Of a stretch of 64,000 nt of DNA, positions 51,780-61,860 are shown piece after piece. The notes under the pieces are model-generated. The model searched no databases, was not told the DNA's origin, and saw nothing but the letters and a program-made list of their open reading frames with translations. Position numbers and translations under genes: made by a program. Numbering within the stretch: position 1 is the first letter of the stretch; every line of letters starts with the position of its first letter. Source of the DNA: Novosphingobium flavum (GTDB taxonomy: Bacteria > Pseudomonadota > Alphaproteobacteria > Sphingomonadales > Sphingomonadaceae); NCBI RefSeq assembly GCF_014230315.1, contig NZ_JACLAW010000006.1, positions 124,001 through 188,000 of the forward strand, in the 5' to 3' direction.

Positions 51780-51799
51780 GCCCATGGCGGTGGCGCGCG

Positions 51800-53776
51800 A
51801 TGAGCGAAGACGAGTTCAAGCCACGCCTCGGTCGGCAGCGCCAGCAGGGTGGGAAACGAGCCCGCTGCTACCTCGGCCGCGTGGTCGGCGCGGCGGTACG
51901 ATCAGCCGAGAAGGGCGCGGTCAGGAATCGTCGGTTCGACGGCAGCCGGATCGGCCGTGGCGCTAGCATGGGACGCCTTCTTTCCAGCCGCGATCGGTTC
52001 GGCGGCATGCGCGCACGTCGCGTGGTGGTGAAAACGCGCCTAGTCCGCATCGGCAGCAAGGGGATGCCCGCCGCGCGAGCGCATCTGCGCTATATCCAGC
52101 GGGACGGCGTCACCCGCGACGGCGCGCCGGGCGAGCTGTATTCCGCCGAGTACGACACGGCCGATGGCAAGGCATTCCTCCAACGGTGCGACGGCGATCG
52201 CCATCAGTTCCGCTTCATCGTCTCGGCCGAGGACGGCGCGGAGTATCCCGACCTCAAGCCCTATATCCGTCGGCTGATGACGCAGATGGAGGCCGACCTC
52301 GGCACCAGGCTCGACTGGGTTGCGGTCGATCACTTCAACACCGCCCATCCGCACACCCACATCATGCTGCGGGGCGTCGATGACACCGGCCAGAATCTGA
52401 TCATCGCCCGCGAGTATATCTCGCATGGCATTCGCGAGCGGGCGGCCGAGTTGGTGACGCTCGATCTCGGGCCGCGCACCGACCAGGAAATCGAGGCGAG
52501 GCTTCGCCACGATATCGGTGAGGAGCGGATGACCGCGATTGACCGGCGCCTGCTTCGGTCGATGGATGCTGATCGCTTGGTTACATCCGCCGACCGCGAT
52601 CCCTTCCAGCAGTCGCTGCGAGCCGGCCGGTTGCAGAAGCTTGCGAACATGGGATTGGCCGAGAATGTCGGTGGTGGTCGCTGGCAGCTCGCCGACGATC
52701 TGGAAGGGACGCTGCGCGCACTTGGTGAGCGGGGCGACATCATCCGCACCATGCAGCGCGAACTGACGGCCCGGAATCTCCAGCGGTCGTGGATCGGTCG
52801 GACCCTGTTCGGGGCCGGGAAGACGGATCCGGAGTCCGTCGTCGGCCGGGTGATCGCGCGCGGCCTCGCCGACGAGCATCGTGACCGCCACTATCTGCTG
52901 GTCGATGGCGTCGATGGTCATGCCCATTATGTCGAGATCGGACGCGGCGACGCTGTGGCACCGATCCCGGAGGGCGCGATCGTCCGGGTGTCGGCGCGAA
53001 GCCTGGAGGTTCGGGATGCCGATCGCATTGTCGCCGAGGTGGCGGCAGCGAACGGCGGACGATATTCGACCGACCTGCATCTGCGACATGACCCCTCGGC
53101 AACCCAGGCGTTTGCCGAAACCCATGTACGCCGGCTCGAAGCGATGCGACGGGCTGGCGCGGATGTCGAGCGGGAGGCCGACGGAACATGGGCGATCCTG
53201 GGAGACCATGTCGATCGTGCCGCCGCCTATGAGGTACGCCGCCATCGGGATCGGCCGGTCGAGGTGGAAACCTTGTCGGCGCGGCCACTGGACCAGCTTC
53301 GTGAAGCCGACGCGGCAACCTGGGTCGACCGGGAGCTGGCGTCCCAGTCGCCGCTTGCGATCCGTGACGCCGGTTTTGGGCGCGAAGTTCGGGCGGCGAT
53401 GGCGAGCCGACAGCAATGGCTGCTTGAACGACAACTCGCGGACGTCGATGGCGATCGCATTCGGCTTCGCGCCAACTCGATCATGATGCTTCAGCGGCGC
53501 GAGTTGTTGCGCGCGGCCGGCGAATTGGAAAGCGAGCTGGGCAAGCCGTTTGTCGAGGCGCGGAGCGGCACCGCCATCGAGGGCCGCTTGATGCGCCAGA
53601 TCGACCTAACGAGCGGGCGCTTCGCGGTCATCGAAAATAGCCGGGAATTTACACTGGTCCCCTGGCGACCTGTGCTGGAGAACCAGCTTGGCAAGGCGGT
53701 CGCCGGAATCATGCGCGCAGATGGCGTCAGTTGGAAATTCGGGCGGGGTCGAGCCGGGCCGGAAATTCCATATTAG
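51800..53776 (+). CDS. Relaxase with DUF3363 domain, RlxS-like
   Basis: 658 residues. The basic N-terminus leads to HLRYIQRDGVTRDG (about 95-108), which may hold the nicking tyrosine, and the three-histidine metal motif in VDHFNTAHPHTHIMLRG (about 177-193). The long C-terminal half is DUF3363. The enzyme should nick one strand at oriT and lead it into the recipient. Full-length with no frame break. It is the last recognisable ICE gene here. Confidence 0.9.
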   Translation: MSEDEFKPRLGRQRQQGGKRARCYLGRVVGAAVRSAEKGAVRNRRFDGSRIGRGASMGRLLSSRDRFGGMRARRVVVKTRLVRIGSKGMPAARAHLRYIQRDGVTRDGAPGELYSAEYDTADGKAFLQRCDGDRHQFRFIVSAEDGAEYPDLKPYIRRLMTQMEADLGTRLDWVAVDHFNTAHPHTHIMLRGVDDTGQNLIIAREYISHGIRERAAELVTLDLGPRTDQEIEARLRHDIGEERMTAIDRRLLRSMDADRLVTSADRDPFQQSLRAGRLQKLANMGLAENVGGGRWQLADDLEGTLRALGERGDIIRTMQRELTARNLQRSWIGRTLFGAGKTDPESVVGRVIARGLADEHRDRHYLLVDGVDGHAHYVEIGRGDAVAPIPEGAIVRVSARSLEVRDADRIVAEVAAANGGRYSTDLHLRHDPSATQAFAETHVRRLEAMRRAGADVEREADGTWAILGDHVDRAAAYEVRRHRDRPVEVETLSARPLDQLREADAATWVDRELASQSPLAIRDAGFGREVRAAMASRQQWLLERQLADVDGDRIRLRANSIMMLQRRELLRAAGELESELGKPFVEARSGTAIEGRLMRQIDLTSGRFAVIENSREFTLVPWRPVLENQLGKAVAGIMRADGVSWKFGRGRAGPEIPY

Positions 53777-54232
53777 TGCCCAATGTTTGCAGGCCATCAG
53801 GTTTCCGGGGGAGTTCTTGTGTCCATCATTTTTCGACACCGTTGTCGGGCGGTCCTGGCAGCATCGAGGCAATTAAGCGGGTGATTGCGGATGCTGCGAC
53901 TCGGATTGCGGCGGTTGCGGTTCTGGGGCAGGGCCAAGCATCGAACGGCGCCAGTTCGGCAGGTTAGGCGATGCACCCTGCCGGTTCGTTTCATCGTTAT
54001 GGGTCAGGGGGACTTTGATTACCTGAGGCCGGAGCGGCAAAAGCACGTCCCGGTCGTGCCGACGTTGGGTGAGGCGAGCCGACGTTGGCACGGCTTCGCT
54101 TCTGTTGCAAACAGCCCCCAGGCCGACATCGGTAGGGTCACTCTCACAGCCTGCCTGGAGTCACTCCTCCGAAACCAAATCGTCTGATACCGGTTCTGGG
54201 CACAGTCAGGTTCAGAGATGTGGAGGCCGATC
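53777..54232. other. Region after the relaxase, no gene supported
   Basis: About 455 bp. No TraG coupling protein or trb gene follows, though these commonly do in related elements. Short frames here have no family character. A TTCTGTTGCAAACAG-like stretch near 54102 slightly recalls IS6-family ends but is not convincing. Confidence 0.45.
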
Positions 54233-54661
54233 ATGATTACCCGCACTGCGAAGGCTCGCTACGAGGGGATGGGCAAGGCCGGCAAAGGGTGGGTGTCGAC
54301 CCAGTCGGGCGTGTTGTCCGAGCAGCGCTACGGGTTCGGGACGAGGTTCGAGAACGAGCCCGGCACCAATCCGGAAGAGTTGATCGCCGCTGCTCATGCC
54401 AGCTGTTTCACCATGGCCCTGTCGTTCGCCCTGGCGGCGCGCGGCATCACGGACGGCGTCCTTGAGACGACCGCGCGCGTCAAGCTCGAGCAGGACGGTG
54501 AGGGGTTCCGGGTCAGCCGGTCCGATCTCGTTCTGTCAGCCAAGGTGGACGGGATTGCGGACGAAGAGTTTCGCTCGCTTGCTGAAGGGGCGAAGGCGAA
54601 TTGTCCGATCTCGAAACTCCTGAACGCCGAGATGAGCCTCGAAGTTCAGGTTGGGGACTGA
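54233..54661 (+). CDS. osmC: OsmC-family peroxiredoxin
   Basis: 142 residues from ATG 54233, with GGAGG upstream. Active-site pair: a cysteine in AAAHASCFTMALSFAL and a second in AKANCPISKLLN, as in OsmC. It reduces organic hydroperoxides in the cytosol. The length is normal. It stands alone between an unannotated stretch and an IS110 element. Confidence 0.9.
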   Translation: MITRTAKARYEGMGKAGKGWVSTQSGVLSEQRYGFGTRFENEPGTNPEELIAAAHASCFTMALSFALAARGITDGVLETTARVKLEQDGEGFRVSRSDLVLSAKVDGIADEEFRSLAEGAKANCPISKLLNAEMSLEVQVGD

Positions 54662-55103
54662 CTGACGGGGCGCATCGCCTTTAGAATTCTCGGGCGGTAG
54701 CGCCCTTCTCATGGATCCACTTGCCGATCAGGTGATCTTGGGCCCCGATGCCTGAAAGGTTGGGCGATCCGGAATGGCTCCTTTCGAACTGGCGAGGCCG
54801 GAAGCTGACGTTAGCATGCGGCGTTGTCGGCTCCCGCGTCCGACCCTGTGTGGACGGCTCTCCGTTGGCAAGTGGCATATTGAGCTTTGCGTCGTTGGTT
54901 GGTGCGGCCATGTGTCCGACCTGTTGGTGCAGCATATGTGCTGCTGGTCGTAATGCCATTAGCGCGGCTCGGGTCCCGACCATTGTCGCGCACTCGAGGT
55001 GCTGGGTCGAAACATGGGTTTTCCCGATCCGGCGGTTTCAACCGACTTTGTGCATTAGCTCCTGTCCGCCCTTCCCAACATCGTCAGCGCTGAGCGCTAT
55101 ATT
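54662..55103. other. Non-coding stretch beside the IS110 element
   Basis: About 440 bp without a supported gene. The last part should contain one end of the IS110 element; IS110 members often lack inverted repeats and carry a non-coding (bridge RNA-type) end, so the boundary cannot be placed by eye. Confidence 0.4.
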
Positions 55104-56126
55104 CTATGCAATCTGCGGCTCGCGGTACCGTTCGCCGTTGCTCATCATCGCCCAGATCATGCGGGCATTCTTGTTGGCGAGCGCCACGGCGGCAACCTTG
55201 ACCTTCTTGCGCGCCAGCAACTGCACGAGCCAGGGCCGCTTCGACTTATGGCGCTCAGCAAAGCGAATGACCGCCACAGCACCGACGATGAGCATCTGCC
55301 GCAAATAGCGATGTCCTGCCTTCGTGATGCCACCAAGGCGTTCCTTCCCGCCGCTGGAGTTTTGTCGAGGCACCAGCCCGATCCAAGCCGCTAGGTCGCG
55401 GCCTGAGCGAAAGATTGAGGGATCAGGGACAGTCGCAACGATCGCGCTTGCCAATAATGGTCCAACGCCTGGTATCTCCATCAGCCGCCGGCCGATTTCC
55501 GTTTCCCGCGCACTTGCCATGATCCGGCGATCATTCTCGAGGATCTGCTCTTTCACAATGCGCAGTTGGGCTGCCAGCATGTCCAGGCAGGTCCGGACAT
55601 CGGTGGGTAAACGAGCGTCTTCCGTGTCAGCCACAATATCGAGAAGTTGGTCGATTCCATTCCTGCCGATTGGCGCGACGATACCAAACTCTGCGATATG
55701 CGCTCGCAGGGCGTTGGATAGCTGTGTCCGTTGGCGGTTGAGAATAAGGCGAACACGATGCAACATCATCGCGCTTTGCTGTTCCGGTGACTTGATCCCG
55801 ACGAAACGCATGGTCGGGCGCGTCACCGCTTCGCAGATCGCTTCGGCATCGGCAGCATCATTCTTGCCGCGTTTGACGTACGGCTTCACATACTGCGCCG
55901 GCATCAGCTTTACATCATGACCCAGCGCCATGAGCTGACGCGCCCAGAAATGTGATGAGGCGCAGGCCTCGATCCCGATCAAGCAAGGCGGCAGCTTCGC
56001 GAAGAACTTCAGCATGCGACCGCGCGTCAATCGCTGGCGCAATACCGCCGCACCATCGGCATCCACACCGTGCACCTGGAACACGTTCTTCGCGAGGTCC
56101 AAACCAATCGTCGTGACTGTTCCCAT
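55104..56126 (-). mobile_element. IS110-family transposase (intact)
   Basis: 340 residues, normal length. The N-terminal RuvC-like DEDD domain shows GLDLAKNVFQVHG, IGIEACASSHFWA and GKNDAADAEAICEA. The C-terminal domain has the helix-hairpin IPGVGPLLASAIVAT and the serine region in QNSSGGKERLGGITKAG. IS110 enzymes use a DEDD plus serine mechanism and a structured non-coding RNA for target choice. No frameshift, so it may be active. Element ends were not identified. Confidence 0.92.
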
Positions 56127-56439
56127 CGTGGCTCTCCTTCCGGCTCATCCGCAGGTCATCCTGCGGAAGGGTTGGAGAGCCGTCCACGTCATCATTGCCA
56201 GACGCTCAGCGGACAATTTTTGCGCCTCAGGTGCAGACTTTCCGATTCCGGCAACTCGCGACCAGCTCAAGCCGGTAGGCATTAGGCACTCGAACGATCG
56301 CTTGTATCGAAAGCTGCCGTACAATCAGTCGTCCCACAAATTGGATGGCACTCGGCAAGAGCCCCCATTGCCATATCAGAACATTAGTTCTACTTTTGCC
56401 TTATGCGCCACTGAGCGGACATCAAAGAGGGGCTGCATT
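56127..56439. other. Gap between IS110 and the glycosidase gene
   Basis: About 310 bp. It probably holds the 5' end of the IS element, where the RNA-coding region of IS110 often lies, and the promoter of the glycosidase. AGAGGGG near 56427 serves the GTG start. No gene seen. Confidence 0.4.
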
Positions 56440-58116
56440 GTGAATAGGATTTTGCGGAGCATGTTGATGGCCGTGGCGACGGGCGCACTCCTTCCTACTG
56501 CCCATGCCGAGGAATTGCCGGTCATCAGGAACCGCCAACTGCTTGTAGATGGCAAGCCATACCTCGCCCTAGGCGGCGAATTGCACAATTCCAGCGCCTC
56601 CAACTCCGACTATATGCAGCCGGTGTGGGACAAATTGAAAGCAATGCATGTCCGCACGGTGGTCAGCCCGGCCAGTTGGGAGGATTTCGAACCGCAGGAA
56701 GGCCGCTATGATTATACGCTGATCGATGCCCAGATTGCACAGGCCCGAAAGCACGATATGCGACTGGTTCTGATCTGGTTTGGTGCATTCAAGAATGCCA
56801 GTTCGACCTACGCGCCGACTTGGGTACGCGCCAATCCTGCCCGTTTCCCCCGCGCCGTTGCAAAGGGGCAGTTCGCAGAGGCCTTCACCTATCCCGGCGC
56901 CATGCCCAAGCCGGTGCTGTCGGTTTTCTCGCCGGAACTTCTGAATGCCGACCGCCGCGCTTTTACCGCTTTCATGAAACACCTGGCGCAGGCGGATCCC
57001 GATCATCGCGTCATCATGGTGCAGGTCAACAACGAAACCGGGATGTTGCATGACAGCCGGGACCACTCATCACTGGCCAATGCGGCATGGGGGCAGCAAG
57101 TACCCTCATCCCTACTGCAATATCTCAACGCACATCGGCAGGCTTTGCGCCCCGAACTGGCGGAGTCTTGGGCGCGTCAGGGGCGCCGCACCAGTGGAAC
57201 CTGGGCGCAGGTCTTCGGCACGGACTGGCAGGCCGAAGAGGTCTTCATGGCGTGGCATTTCGCCCGCTATATGGAGGCGCTGGCGGCAGAGGGCAAAAAG
57301 GCCCTGCCTCTGCCCATGTATGTCAATGGCTGGTTGGGGCCGCAGGAAGGGCAGCCGATCGCGGGACAATATCCCAGCGGTGGTCCGGCCAAGCGGGTGC
57401 TGGACATATGGAAGGCTGCGGCCCCATCGCTCGACATGCTCTCGCCTGACATTTACGTACCCGATGCCAAAGTGCCGCTGGCCGATTATGACCACGCGGG
57501 CAATCCACTCTTTGTGCCCGAGGCGCAATTCCGCACCGGCAATCTGTTCTGGGCCTTGGGCCAGCATGGCGCGCTGGGCTATTCCATCTTTGGCATCGAG
57601 GATGGCAAGCCAGACAGCCAGTTGGCGCAGGCCTATGCGCTGCTGGCCAATATGGATGGAGTCATCACGCGGGCGCAGGCGGAAAAGCGTATTGCCGGAA
57701 TTCTGATCGACGACGGGAAACCAGCCGAAGTCCATCTGGGCGGTTACACAATCACTTTGCGCGAGACGCAGGTATTGCTCAAACAAATGCTGTTGGATGC
57801 TGGGCTTCAGGCGCCCCTTGCGCCCCCGCCTTTGCCTAGCGAGACCGAGCATGGCCAGCCAGCGCCGGGTGACAGCCGTCCATTCGGCCTTGTCATCGAT
57901 GAGGGCAATGACAGCTTTCTGGTCATGGGGCGCGGGTTCTCGGTAGATTTTGCTGACAGGGCAGGCCTAGCCGAAATCGACCGGGTCGAGGAAGGCCGCT
58001 TCACCGAAGATGGCTGGAAGGCAGGGCGTGTCATCAATGGGGACGAGCGACTGACCATCATTCCCATGGACCGCATTGGACTTGTTCGCATCCGACTGTT
58101 GCGAAAGACAGGGTGA
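56440..58116 (+). CDS. Secreted GH35-type beta-galactosidase-like glycosidase (DUF5597)
   Basis: 558 residues from GTG 56440. Sec signal ILRSMLMAVATGALLPTAHA. TIM-barrel catalytic core: GGELHNSSASNSDYM near the start, acid/base Glu in VQVNNETGML (about 200) and nucleophile Glu in LFVPEAQF (about 360). The C-terminal 180 residues are the DUF5597 domain (GFSVDFADRAGLAEIDRVEEG). It should hydrolyse galactosides or related sugars in the periplasm. No sugar transporter lies alongside. A strong terminator follows. Confidence 0.88.
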   Translation: MNRILRSMLMAVATGALLPTAHAEELPVIRNRQLLVDGKPYLALGGELHNSSASNSDYMQPVWDKLKAMHVRTVVSPASWEDFEPQEGRYDYTLIDAQIAQARKHDMRLVLIWFGAFKNASSTYAPTWVRANPARFPRAVAKGQFAEAFTYPGAMPKPVLSVFSPELLNADRRAFTAFMKHLAQADPDHRVIMVQVNNETGMLHDSRDHSSLANAAWGQQVPSSLLQYLNAHRQALRPELAESWARQGRRTSGTWAQVFGTDWQAEEVFMAWHFARYMEALAAEGKKALPLPMYVNGWLGPQEGQPIAGQYPSGGPAKRVLDIWKAAAPSLDMLSPDIYVPDAKVPLADYDHAGNPLFVPEAQFRTGNLFWALGQHGALGYSIFGIEDGKPDSQLAQAYALLANMDGVITRAQAEKRIAGILIDDGKPAEVHLGGYTITLRETQVLLKQMLLDAGLQAPLAPPPLPSETEHGQPAPGDSRPFGLVIDEGNDSFLVMGRGFSVDFADRAGLAEIDRVEEGRFTEDGWKAGRVINGDERLTIIPMDRIGLVRIRLLRKTG

Positions 58117-58156
58117 ATATTTGGTTTGTCCGTCAGCGTCTGACTTTGGCAAGCCA

Positions 58157-58190
58157 GCGCAATGGCATCAATTCGACGATGCCATTGCGC
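58157..58190 (+). terminator. Perfect 13-bp hairpin after the glycosidase gene
   Basis: GCGCAATGGCATC / GATGCCATTGCGC with an eight-base loop, 40 bp after the stop. Strong stem, no T-tract. Confidence 0.65.
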
Positions 58191-58928
58191 CACCTTATAT
58201 TGCCGACCTTTCGGGCCTCAGAAGGAGGTGCCGAAAGCCGTGAATCAGCCAACCGTAATTTGCAACGAGTGACCACTTTCTCACCTACAGCCGCCATTCA
58301 TTGACTCGAGCGATAACGGCAGTTTTGTCCCAGCTGCCGCTTACCAATGTTCGACCCATTTTTGCCGTTCGGACGCCAAAAGCCGATGCCTAGGTGCGGA
58401 TGGTCCGGTTACGGCAGGTCGCCTCAACGAAGCCGTCGTTCGAGCCCTCGGATCAGCTCCCTGTTGGCTGCCGGCCGTTCACGCGGTGAGACCGGCTCCT
58501 CGAAGGGATCGGGGAGCCGGCGCTGGCTTAGATTTCGGTGCGCTCCGACAGGGTGAGCGCATCATCGATGTCCACGCCGAGGTTGACTTTGTCGCCATGA
58601 GGCAGGCACGCGACGCCAAGCTGGAAGCACCGCAGTTCATCCTGCCGTCCTTGCAGGTGAATATCCGCGCCGGAGCCATGCCCCCGCCAACCGCAAAGGG
58701 GCACCGCTTCCTGAAGCTGCCTATCAACGCAATGTGATCGAGCCGCTTGAGCCCGGCCAGGCGAGCCGGCCGATTTGCCGTTCGGCGCCGAAATGGCAGC
58801 CGGCCACTGACATCGATTTGGCATTCACCAAATATGCCCACGCAGCACGTGATGCCGTGCGATGAGGGCTTAACGCCAGAACAAAGCCGAGCTTCAAGCG
58901 TTGGATTGAGACAGCTTGGAGAATGTTA
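58191..58928. other. 740-bp stretch without a supported gene
   Basis: Several frames are open on both strands, the longest 120 codons, but none shows a family pattern or a ribosome binding site. The segment around 58500-58830 has coding-like composition and could be a decayed mobile-element gene; I cannot name it. GGAG at 58918 serves the next gene. Confidence 0.4.
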
Positions 58929-59486
58929 ATGCCAACCACAGATCAACCCGGGTCGATGGGGTGGAGTCGTCTTGCAGCGATGATCGTTGTCTCTACTGCT
59001 GTCATGTTTATCCTGATGTACCAGCTCGTCTACAGCACAGACCACGCCTACTTCAGCCTGAACCGGTTCCTGTCGGCGCTGATCATGGGCGGCGTCATGA
59101 CTGCCATCATGCTCGGATTCATGTGGGACATGTACCACCCGCGCGCCATCAAGGTTGCAGTACTTTGGAGCGGGATAGCGGTCGCGGCCATCCTTTTGGT
59201 ATTGAACCGCACACAAGCTTTGGTCGACGACACGGCCTTCATGAACGCCATGATTCCGCATCATTCCATCGCCATCAACAACGCTCGCAAAGCAAGCATA
59301 TCAGACCCACGGGTACGCAAGCTGGCAGATGAAATCATTGCGGGGCAGGTTCGAGAGATCGAGGAAATGAAAATACTGACGGCCGACATCAAGCGTCATG
59401 GCCCCCGCGGCTCCGCGCCGCTTCCTCCAATCCCCGCGACCGTAACGCCTGCGATGAGTGCAGAAATTGCGCAAAGCGTTCAATAG
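58929..59486 (+). CDS. Membrane protein with DUF305 domain
   Basis: 185 residues from ATG 58929. Three membrane segments (AAMIVVSTAVMFILMYQL, ALIMGGVMTAIMLGFM, AVLWSGIAVAAILLVL) are followed by a periplasmic DUF305 part, FMNAMIPHHSIAINNARKA and IIAGQVREIEEMK. DUF305 proteins often occur with copper and other metal resistance genes. No such genes are next to it. Confidence 0.88.
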   Translation: MPTTDQPGSMGWSRLAAMIVVSTAVMFILMYQLVYSTDHAYFSLNRFLSALIMGGVMTAIMLGFMWDMYHPRAIKVAVLWSGIAVAAILLVLNRTQALVDDTAFMNAMIPHHSIAINNARKASISDPRVRKLADEIIAGQVREIEEMKILTADIKRHGPRGSAPLPPIPATVTPAMSAEIAQSVQ

Positions 59487-59536
59487 GCTCCGCTCAAGAA
59501 CGCTTTCTTATCGCGTCCCGCAGGCAGGGAGAACGC

Positions 59537-60415
59537 CTAGCCCCCCCATTCAGCCAGGCTCTCGCCCGTATCTGCGTTCTCCAGCACCACTCGCGCGAAT
59601 TCGACTGAGGCGGCGCATACCGGAGGCCTCGATAGTGTGGTCACGACGCAATGTATCGGCTGTCCGTCGCCGTAACCGCGAATACGGCCGGTCAGCTTCA
59701 GGCGGAAACCCCTTGTTCCGATGGTCTGGGTTTCCGGTACTTTGCCGGTGTAGGCATAGGGCCTTGAACCGCGCCTGAGTGTCCGGGGCGCCTCTGGTGA
59801 AAAATATTGGACAATGGCAAACGTGCGCATTGGCGACGCATCGGGGGCCGGGACTGGCACTCGACCTTCGACAGGCAAAGCGGGCCCAGCCTCAGGGGGC
59901 AAAGGCGTTGGGCAATTTTCCGAACGCGTCCAAGGACGCGCCACCCAAAAGCCTTCGGCGGCATCGTAGGCAAGTCCCGCCCCAAGGGCCTTGATTGTTT
60001 GATTATCGCCCGTCAGCTCCGGGCGGACGCTTATACGAAGAACCCTGGTCCTGGGATCGATGCTCCATTCGCCCCAATCCGGAGACACGGCTCCGTTGCA
60101 GCCAAACGGCAGCCGCACGTCGAAGGTCCGGCCGACGAGCTCCGTATTTGCCTTGGGCAGACCACTGCCGGCAGCGATCTCGTCTGCGGCCAAGGCTACA
60201 GCCGCCAACAGTTCTGCACGTCCGACCGGCGCAATCGTTGCCGCTGGCAGCGCCTGTGGGGTGGGCAAATTGGAAGTTTTCGCGGGCACCGTTTCTTTTG
60301 CTGTCGGCTCAGTTCCACCACGACAACCGGCGGCAAACGACGCCAGGAATGCAAGTGAAAGCCCGGCGATGACACTTTGTCGAAGCCTTGATTGCGTTCC
60401 GGACGTATCCTTCAT
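59537..60415 (-). CDS. Lipoprotein of unknown function
   Basis: 292 residues. Signal peptide with lipobox FAAGC near residue 31, so the mature protein is lipid-anchored. The periplasmic part begins with a Thr/Pro-rich linker and then a beta-rich domain with paired cysteines (GCNGAVSPDWGEWSIDPRTR, NCPTPLPP, HCVVTTLSRPPVC). I do not recognise the family. Divergent from the permease at 60473. Confidence 0.7.
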   Translation of the reverse strand: MKDTSGTQSRLRQSVIAGLSLAFLASFAAGCRGGTEPTAKETVPAKTSNLPTPQALPAATIAPVGRAELLAAVALAADEIAAGSGLPKANTELVGRTFDVRLPFGCNGAVSPDWGEWSIDPRTRVLRISVRPELTGDNQTIKALGAGLAYDAAEGFWVARPWTRSENCPTPLPPEAGPALPVEGRVPVPAPDASPMRTFAIVQYFSPEAPRTLRRGSRPYAYTGKVPETQTIGTRGFRLKLTGRIRGYGDGQPIHCVVTTLSRPPVCAASVEFARVVLENADTGESLAEWGG

Positions 60416-60472
60416 CCTTGAAACCTAGCATCGATTGTCCGCAGCGTCATCTGCCGGTAAGCCGGACAACTC

Positions 60473-61810
60473 ATGACGCTCGAACAGATCATAACCCTTG
60501 TCGTCCTGGCAGGCGTCGTCGCGGTTCTCATTGCCGACAAGATGCGCGCAGACGTCGTAGCGCTGACCGGCGCGGCCATTCTGCTGGTGACAGGGGCGGT
60601 GCGCCCTAGCGAAGTTCAGGGCGCATTCGCCAGCCCCGCAATCCTCACGCTAGCATCCCTGTTCGTGATTGCTCACGCGCTGGAACTTTCAGGCCTGCTC
60701 GACAAGGCCATCGAAAAGGCGGTCGTGCTGTGCCGACGCACCGGCGCGGCCGGCCTCTGGGGGCTGATCTCCCTGTCGGGGGTGGGTTCGGCATTCCTCA
60801 ATAACACGCCGATCGTCGTCGTGGCCGCCCCGGTCATCCGCGACGTGGCGAAATCAATTGGCCTGGATCCGCGCCGTTTCCTGATGCCGCTGTCCTACGT
60901 CGCAGTGCTCGGCGGGTGCTGCACACTGATCGGCACCTCGACGAACCTGCTGGTCGATGACATGGCACGTTCGTCAGGACAGGCCCCCTTCGGCATTTTC
61001 GAGGTTACTCCGGTGGGCTTGGCCATGGCTCTCGCAGGCGGCCTTTACCTCATGCTGTTCACCGGGAAATTGGTAAGCGGCGGCAGCTGCCCGGCAGAAC
61101 CCGGGTCTGCGGACGCCGATGGCGCATCCGACATTGAGCGGCGCCCCGTCAGCCATGTCGACCTCACCGGGGATTCGCTCGAGGACACGCGGGTCTATGC
61201 CGCGGTCCACCCCTTCCGACCGGGCGTCGCGATGGTTTCAGTGGCAGTTTTCATAGGCGTGATCGCGGTAGCAGCGCTCGACCTCGTGCCCATCGCTGCC
61301 GCTTCCTTTGCCGGAGCAATACTCCTGATACTCCTGCGGGTCATTTCGCCCGACCAGGCATATGCAGGCCTGCGCCCGGAAATCCTGCTGCTGATCGCTG
61401 GCATGGTCGTCATCGGCATCGCCATGGAGCAAACCGGACTTGCCGCCGAGGCAACCGGGTGGATGGTCGCCTCCGTCAATGGGGTCGGGCCTCTCGCGGC
61501 CCTCATCCTCCTTTACGGAGTCACGCTACTCCTCACCGAATTACTCTCAAACGCCACGGTGGCCGTGCTGCTGACGCCGGTCGCGGTGGCTTTGGCAGAA
61601 AGTCTCGCGGTCAGCCCCCGGCCTTTCCTGGTGACGATCATGATGGCGGCAAGCGCGGCGTTCGCCACGCCGTTCGGGTATCAGACCAACGTGCTGGTTT
61701 ACCAGATGGGTGGGTACCGCTACACCGACTTCGTGCGGGTGGGCTTGCCGCTGAACCTCCTGACATGGGCTGTCGCGGTGATTGCGATCCACCACTTCTT
61801 TCCGTTCTGA
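60473..61810 (+). CDS. SLC13/ArsB-type permease
   Basis: 445 residues with about eleven hydrophobic segments. Family motifs: FLNNTPIVVVAAPVI and GTSTNLLVDD in the first half, and a second SNATVAVLLTPVAVA and ATPFGYQTNVLVY in the second. It is a sodium/anion-type symporter (dicarboxylate, sulfate or similar); the substrate is unresolved. No TrkA-C domain in the central loop, which is shorter than in many members. Confidence 0.87.
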   Translation: MTLEQIITLVVLAGVVAVLIADKMRADVVALTGAAILLVTGAVRPSEVQGAFASPAILTLASLFVIAHALELSGLLDKAIEKAVVLCRRTGAAGLWGLISLSGVGSAFLNNTPIVVVAAPVIRDVAKSIGLDPRRFLMPLSYVAVLGGCCTLIGTSTNLLVDDMARSSGQAPFGIFEVTPVGLAMALAGGLYLMLFTGKLVSGGSCPAEPGSADADGASDIERRPVSHVDLTGDSLEDTRVYAAVHPFRPGVAMVSVAVFIGVIAVAALDLVPIAAASFAGAILLILLRVISPDQAYAGLRPEILLLIAGMVVIGIAMEQTGLAAEATGWMVASVNGVGPLAALILLYGVTLLLTELLSNATVAVLLTPVAVALAESLAVSPRPFLVTIMMAASAAFATPFGYQTNVLVYQMGGYRYTDFVRVGLPLNLLTWAVAVIAIHHFFPF

Positions 61811-61860
61811 GCCCCCGTGCGGGGTCCAGTGGAGCTGATAGCGAGCCACCCGGATCAGCG

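Noticed and set aside
54095..54125. TTCTGTTGCAAACAG-like stretch resembling an IS6-family end
   Set aside because: Only partly similar, with no second end and no IS6 transposase in the window.
54748..55308. 186-codon plus-strand frame
   Set aside because: Runs into the antisense of the IS110 transposase and is rich in Cys/Ser/Arg without pattern.
58486..58737. 83-codon plus-strand frame in the gap before the DUF305 gene
   Set aside because: Coding-like composition but no recognised family, no ribosome binding site, and an overlapping minus-strand frame is equally plausible.
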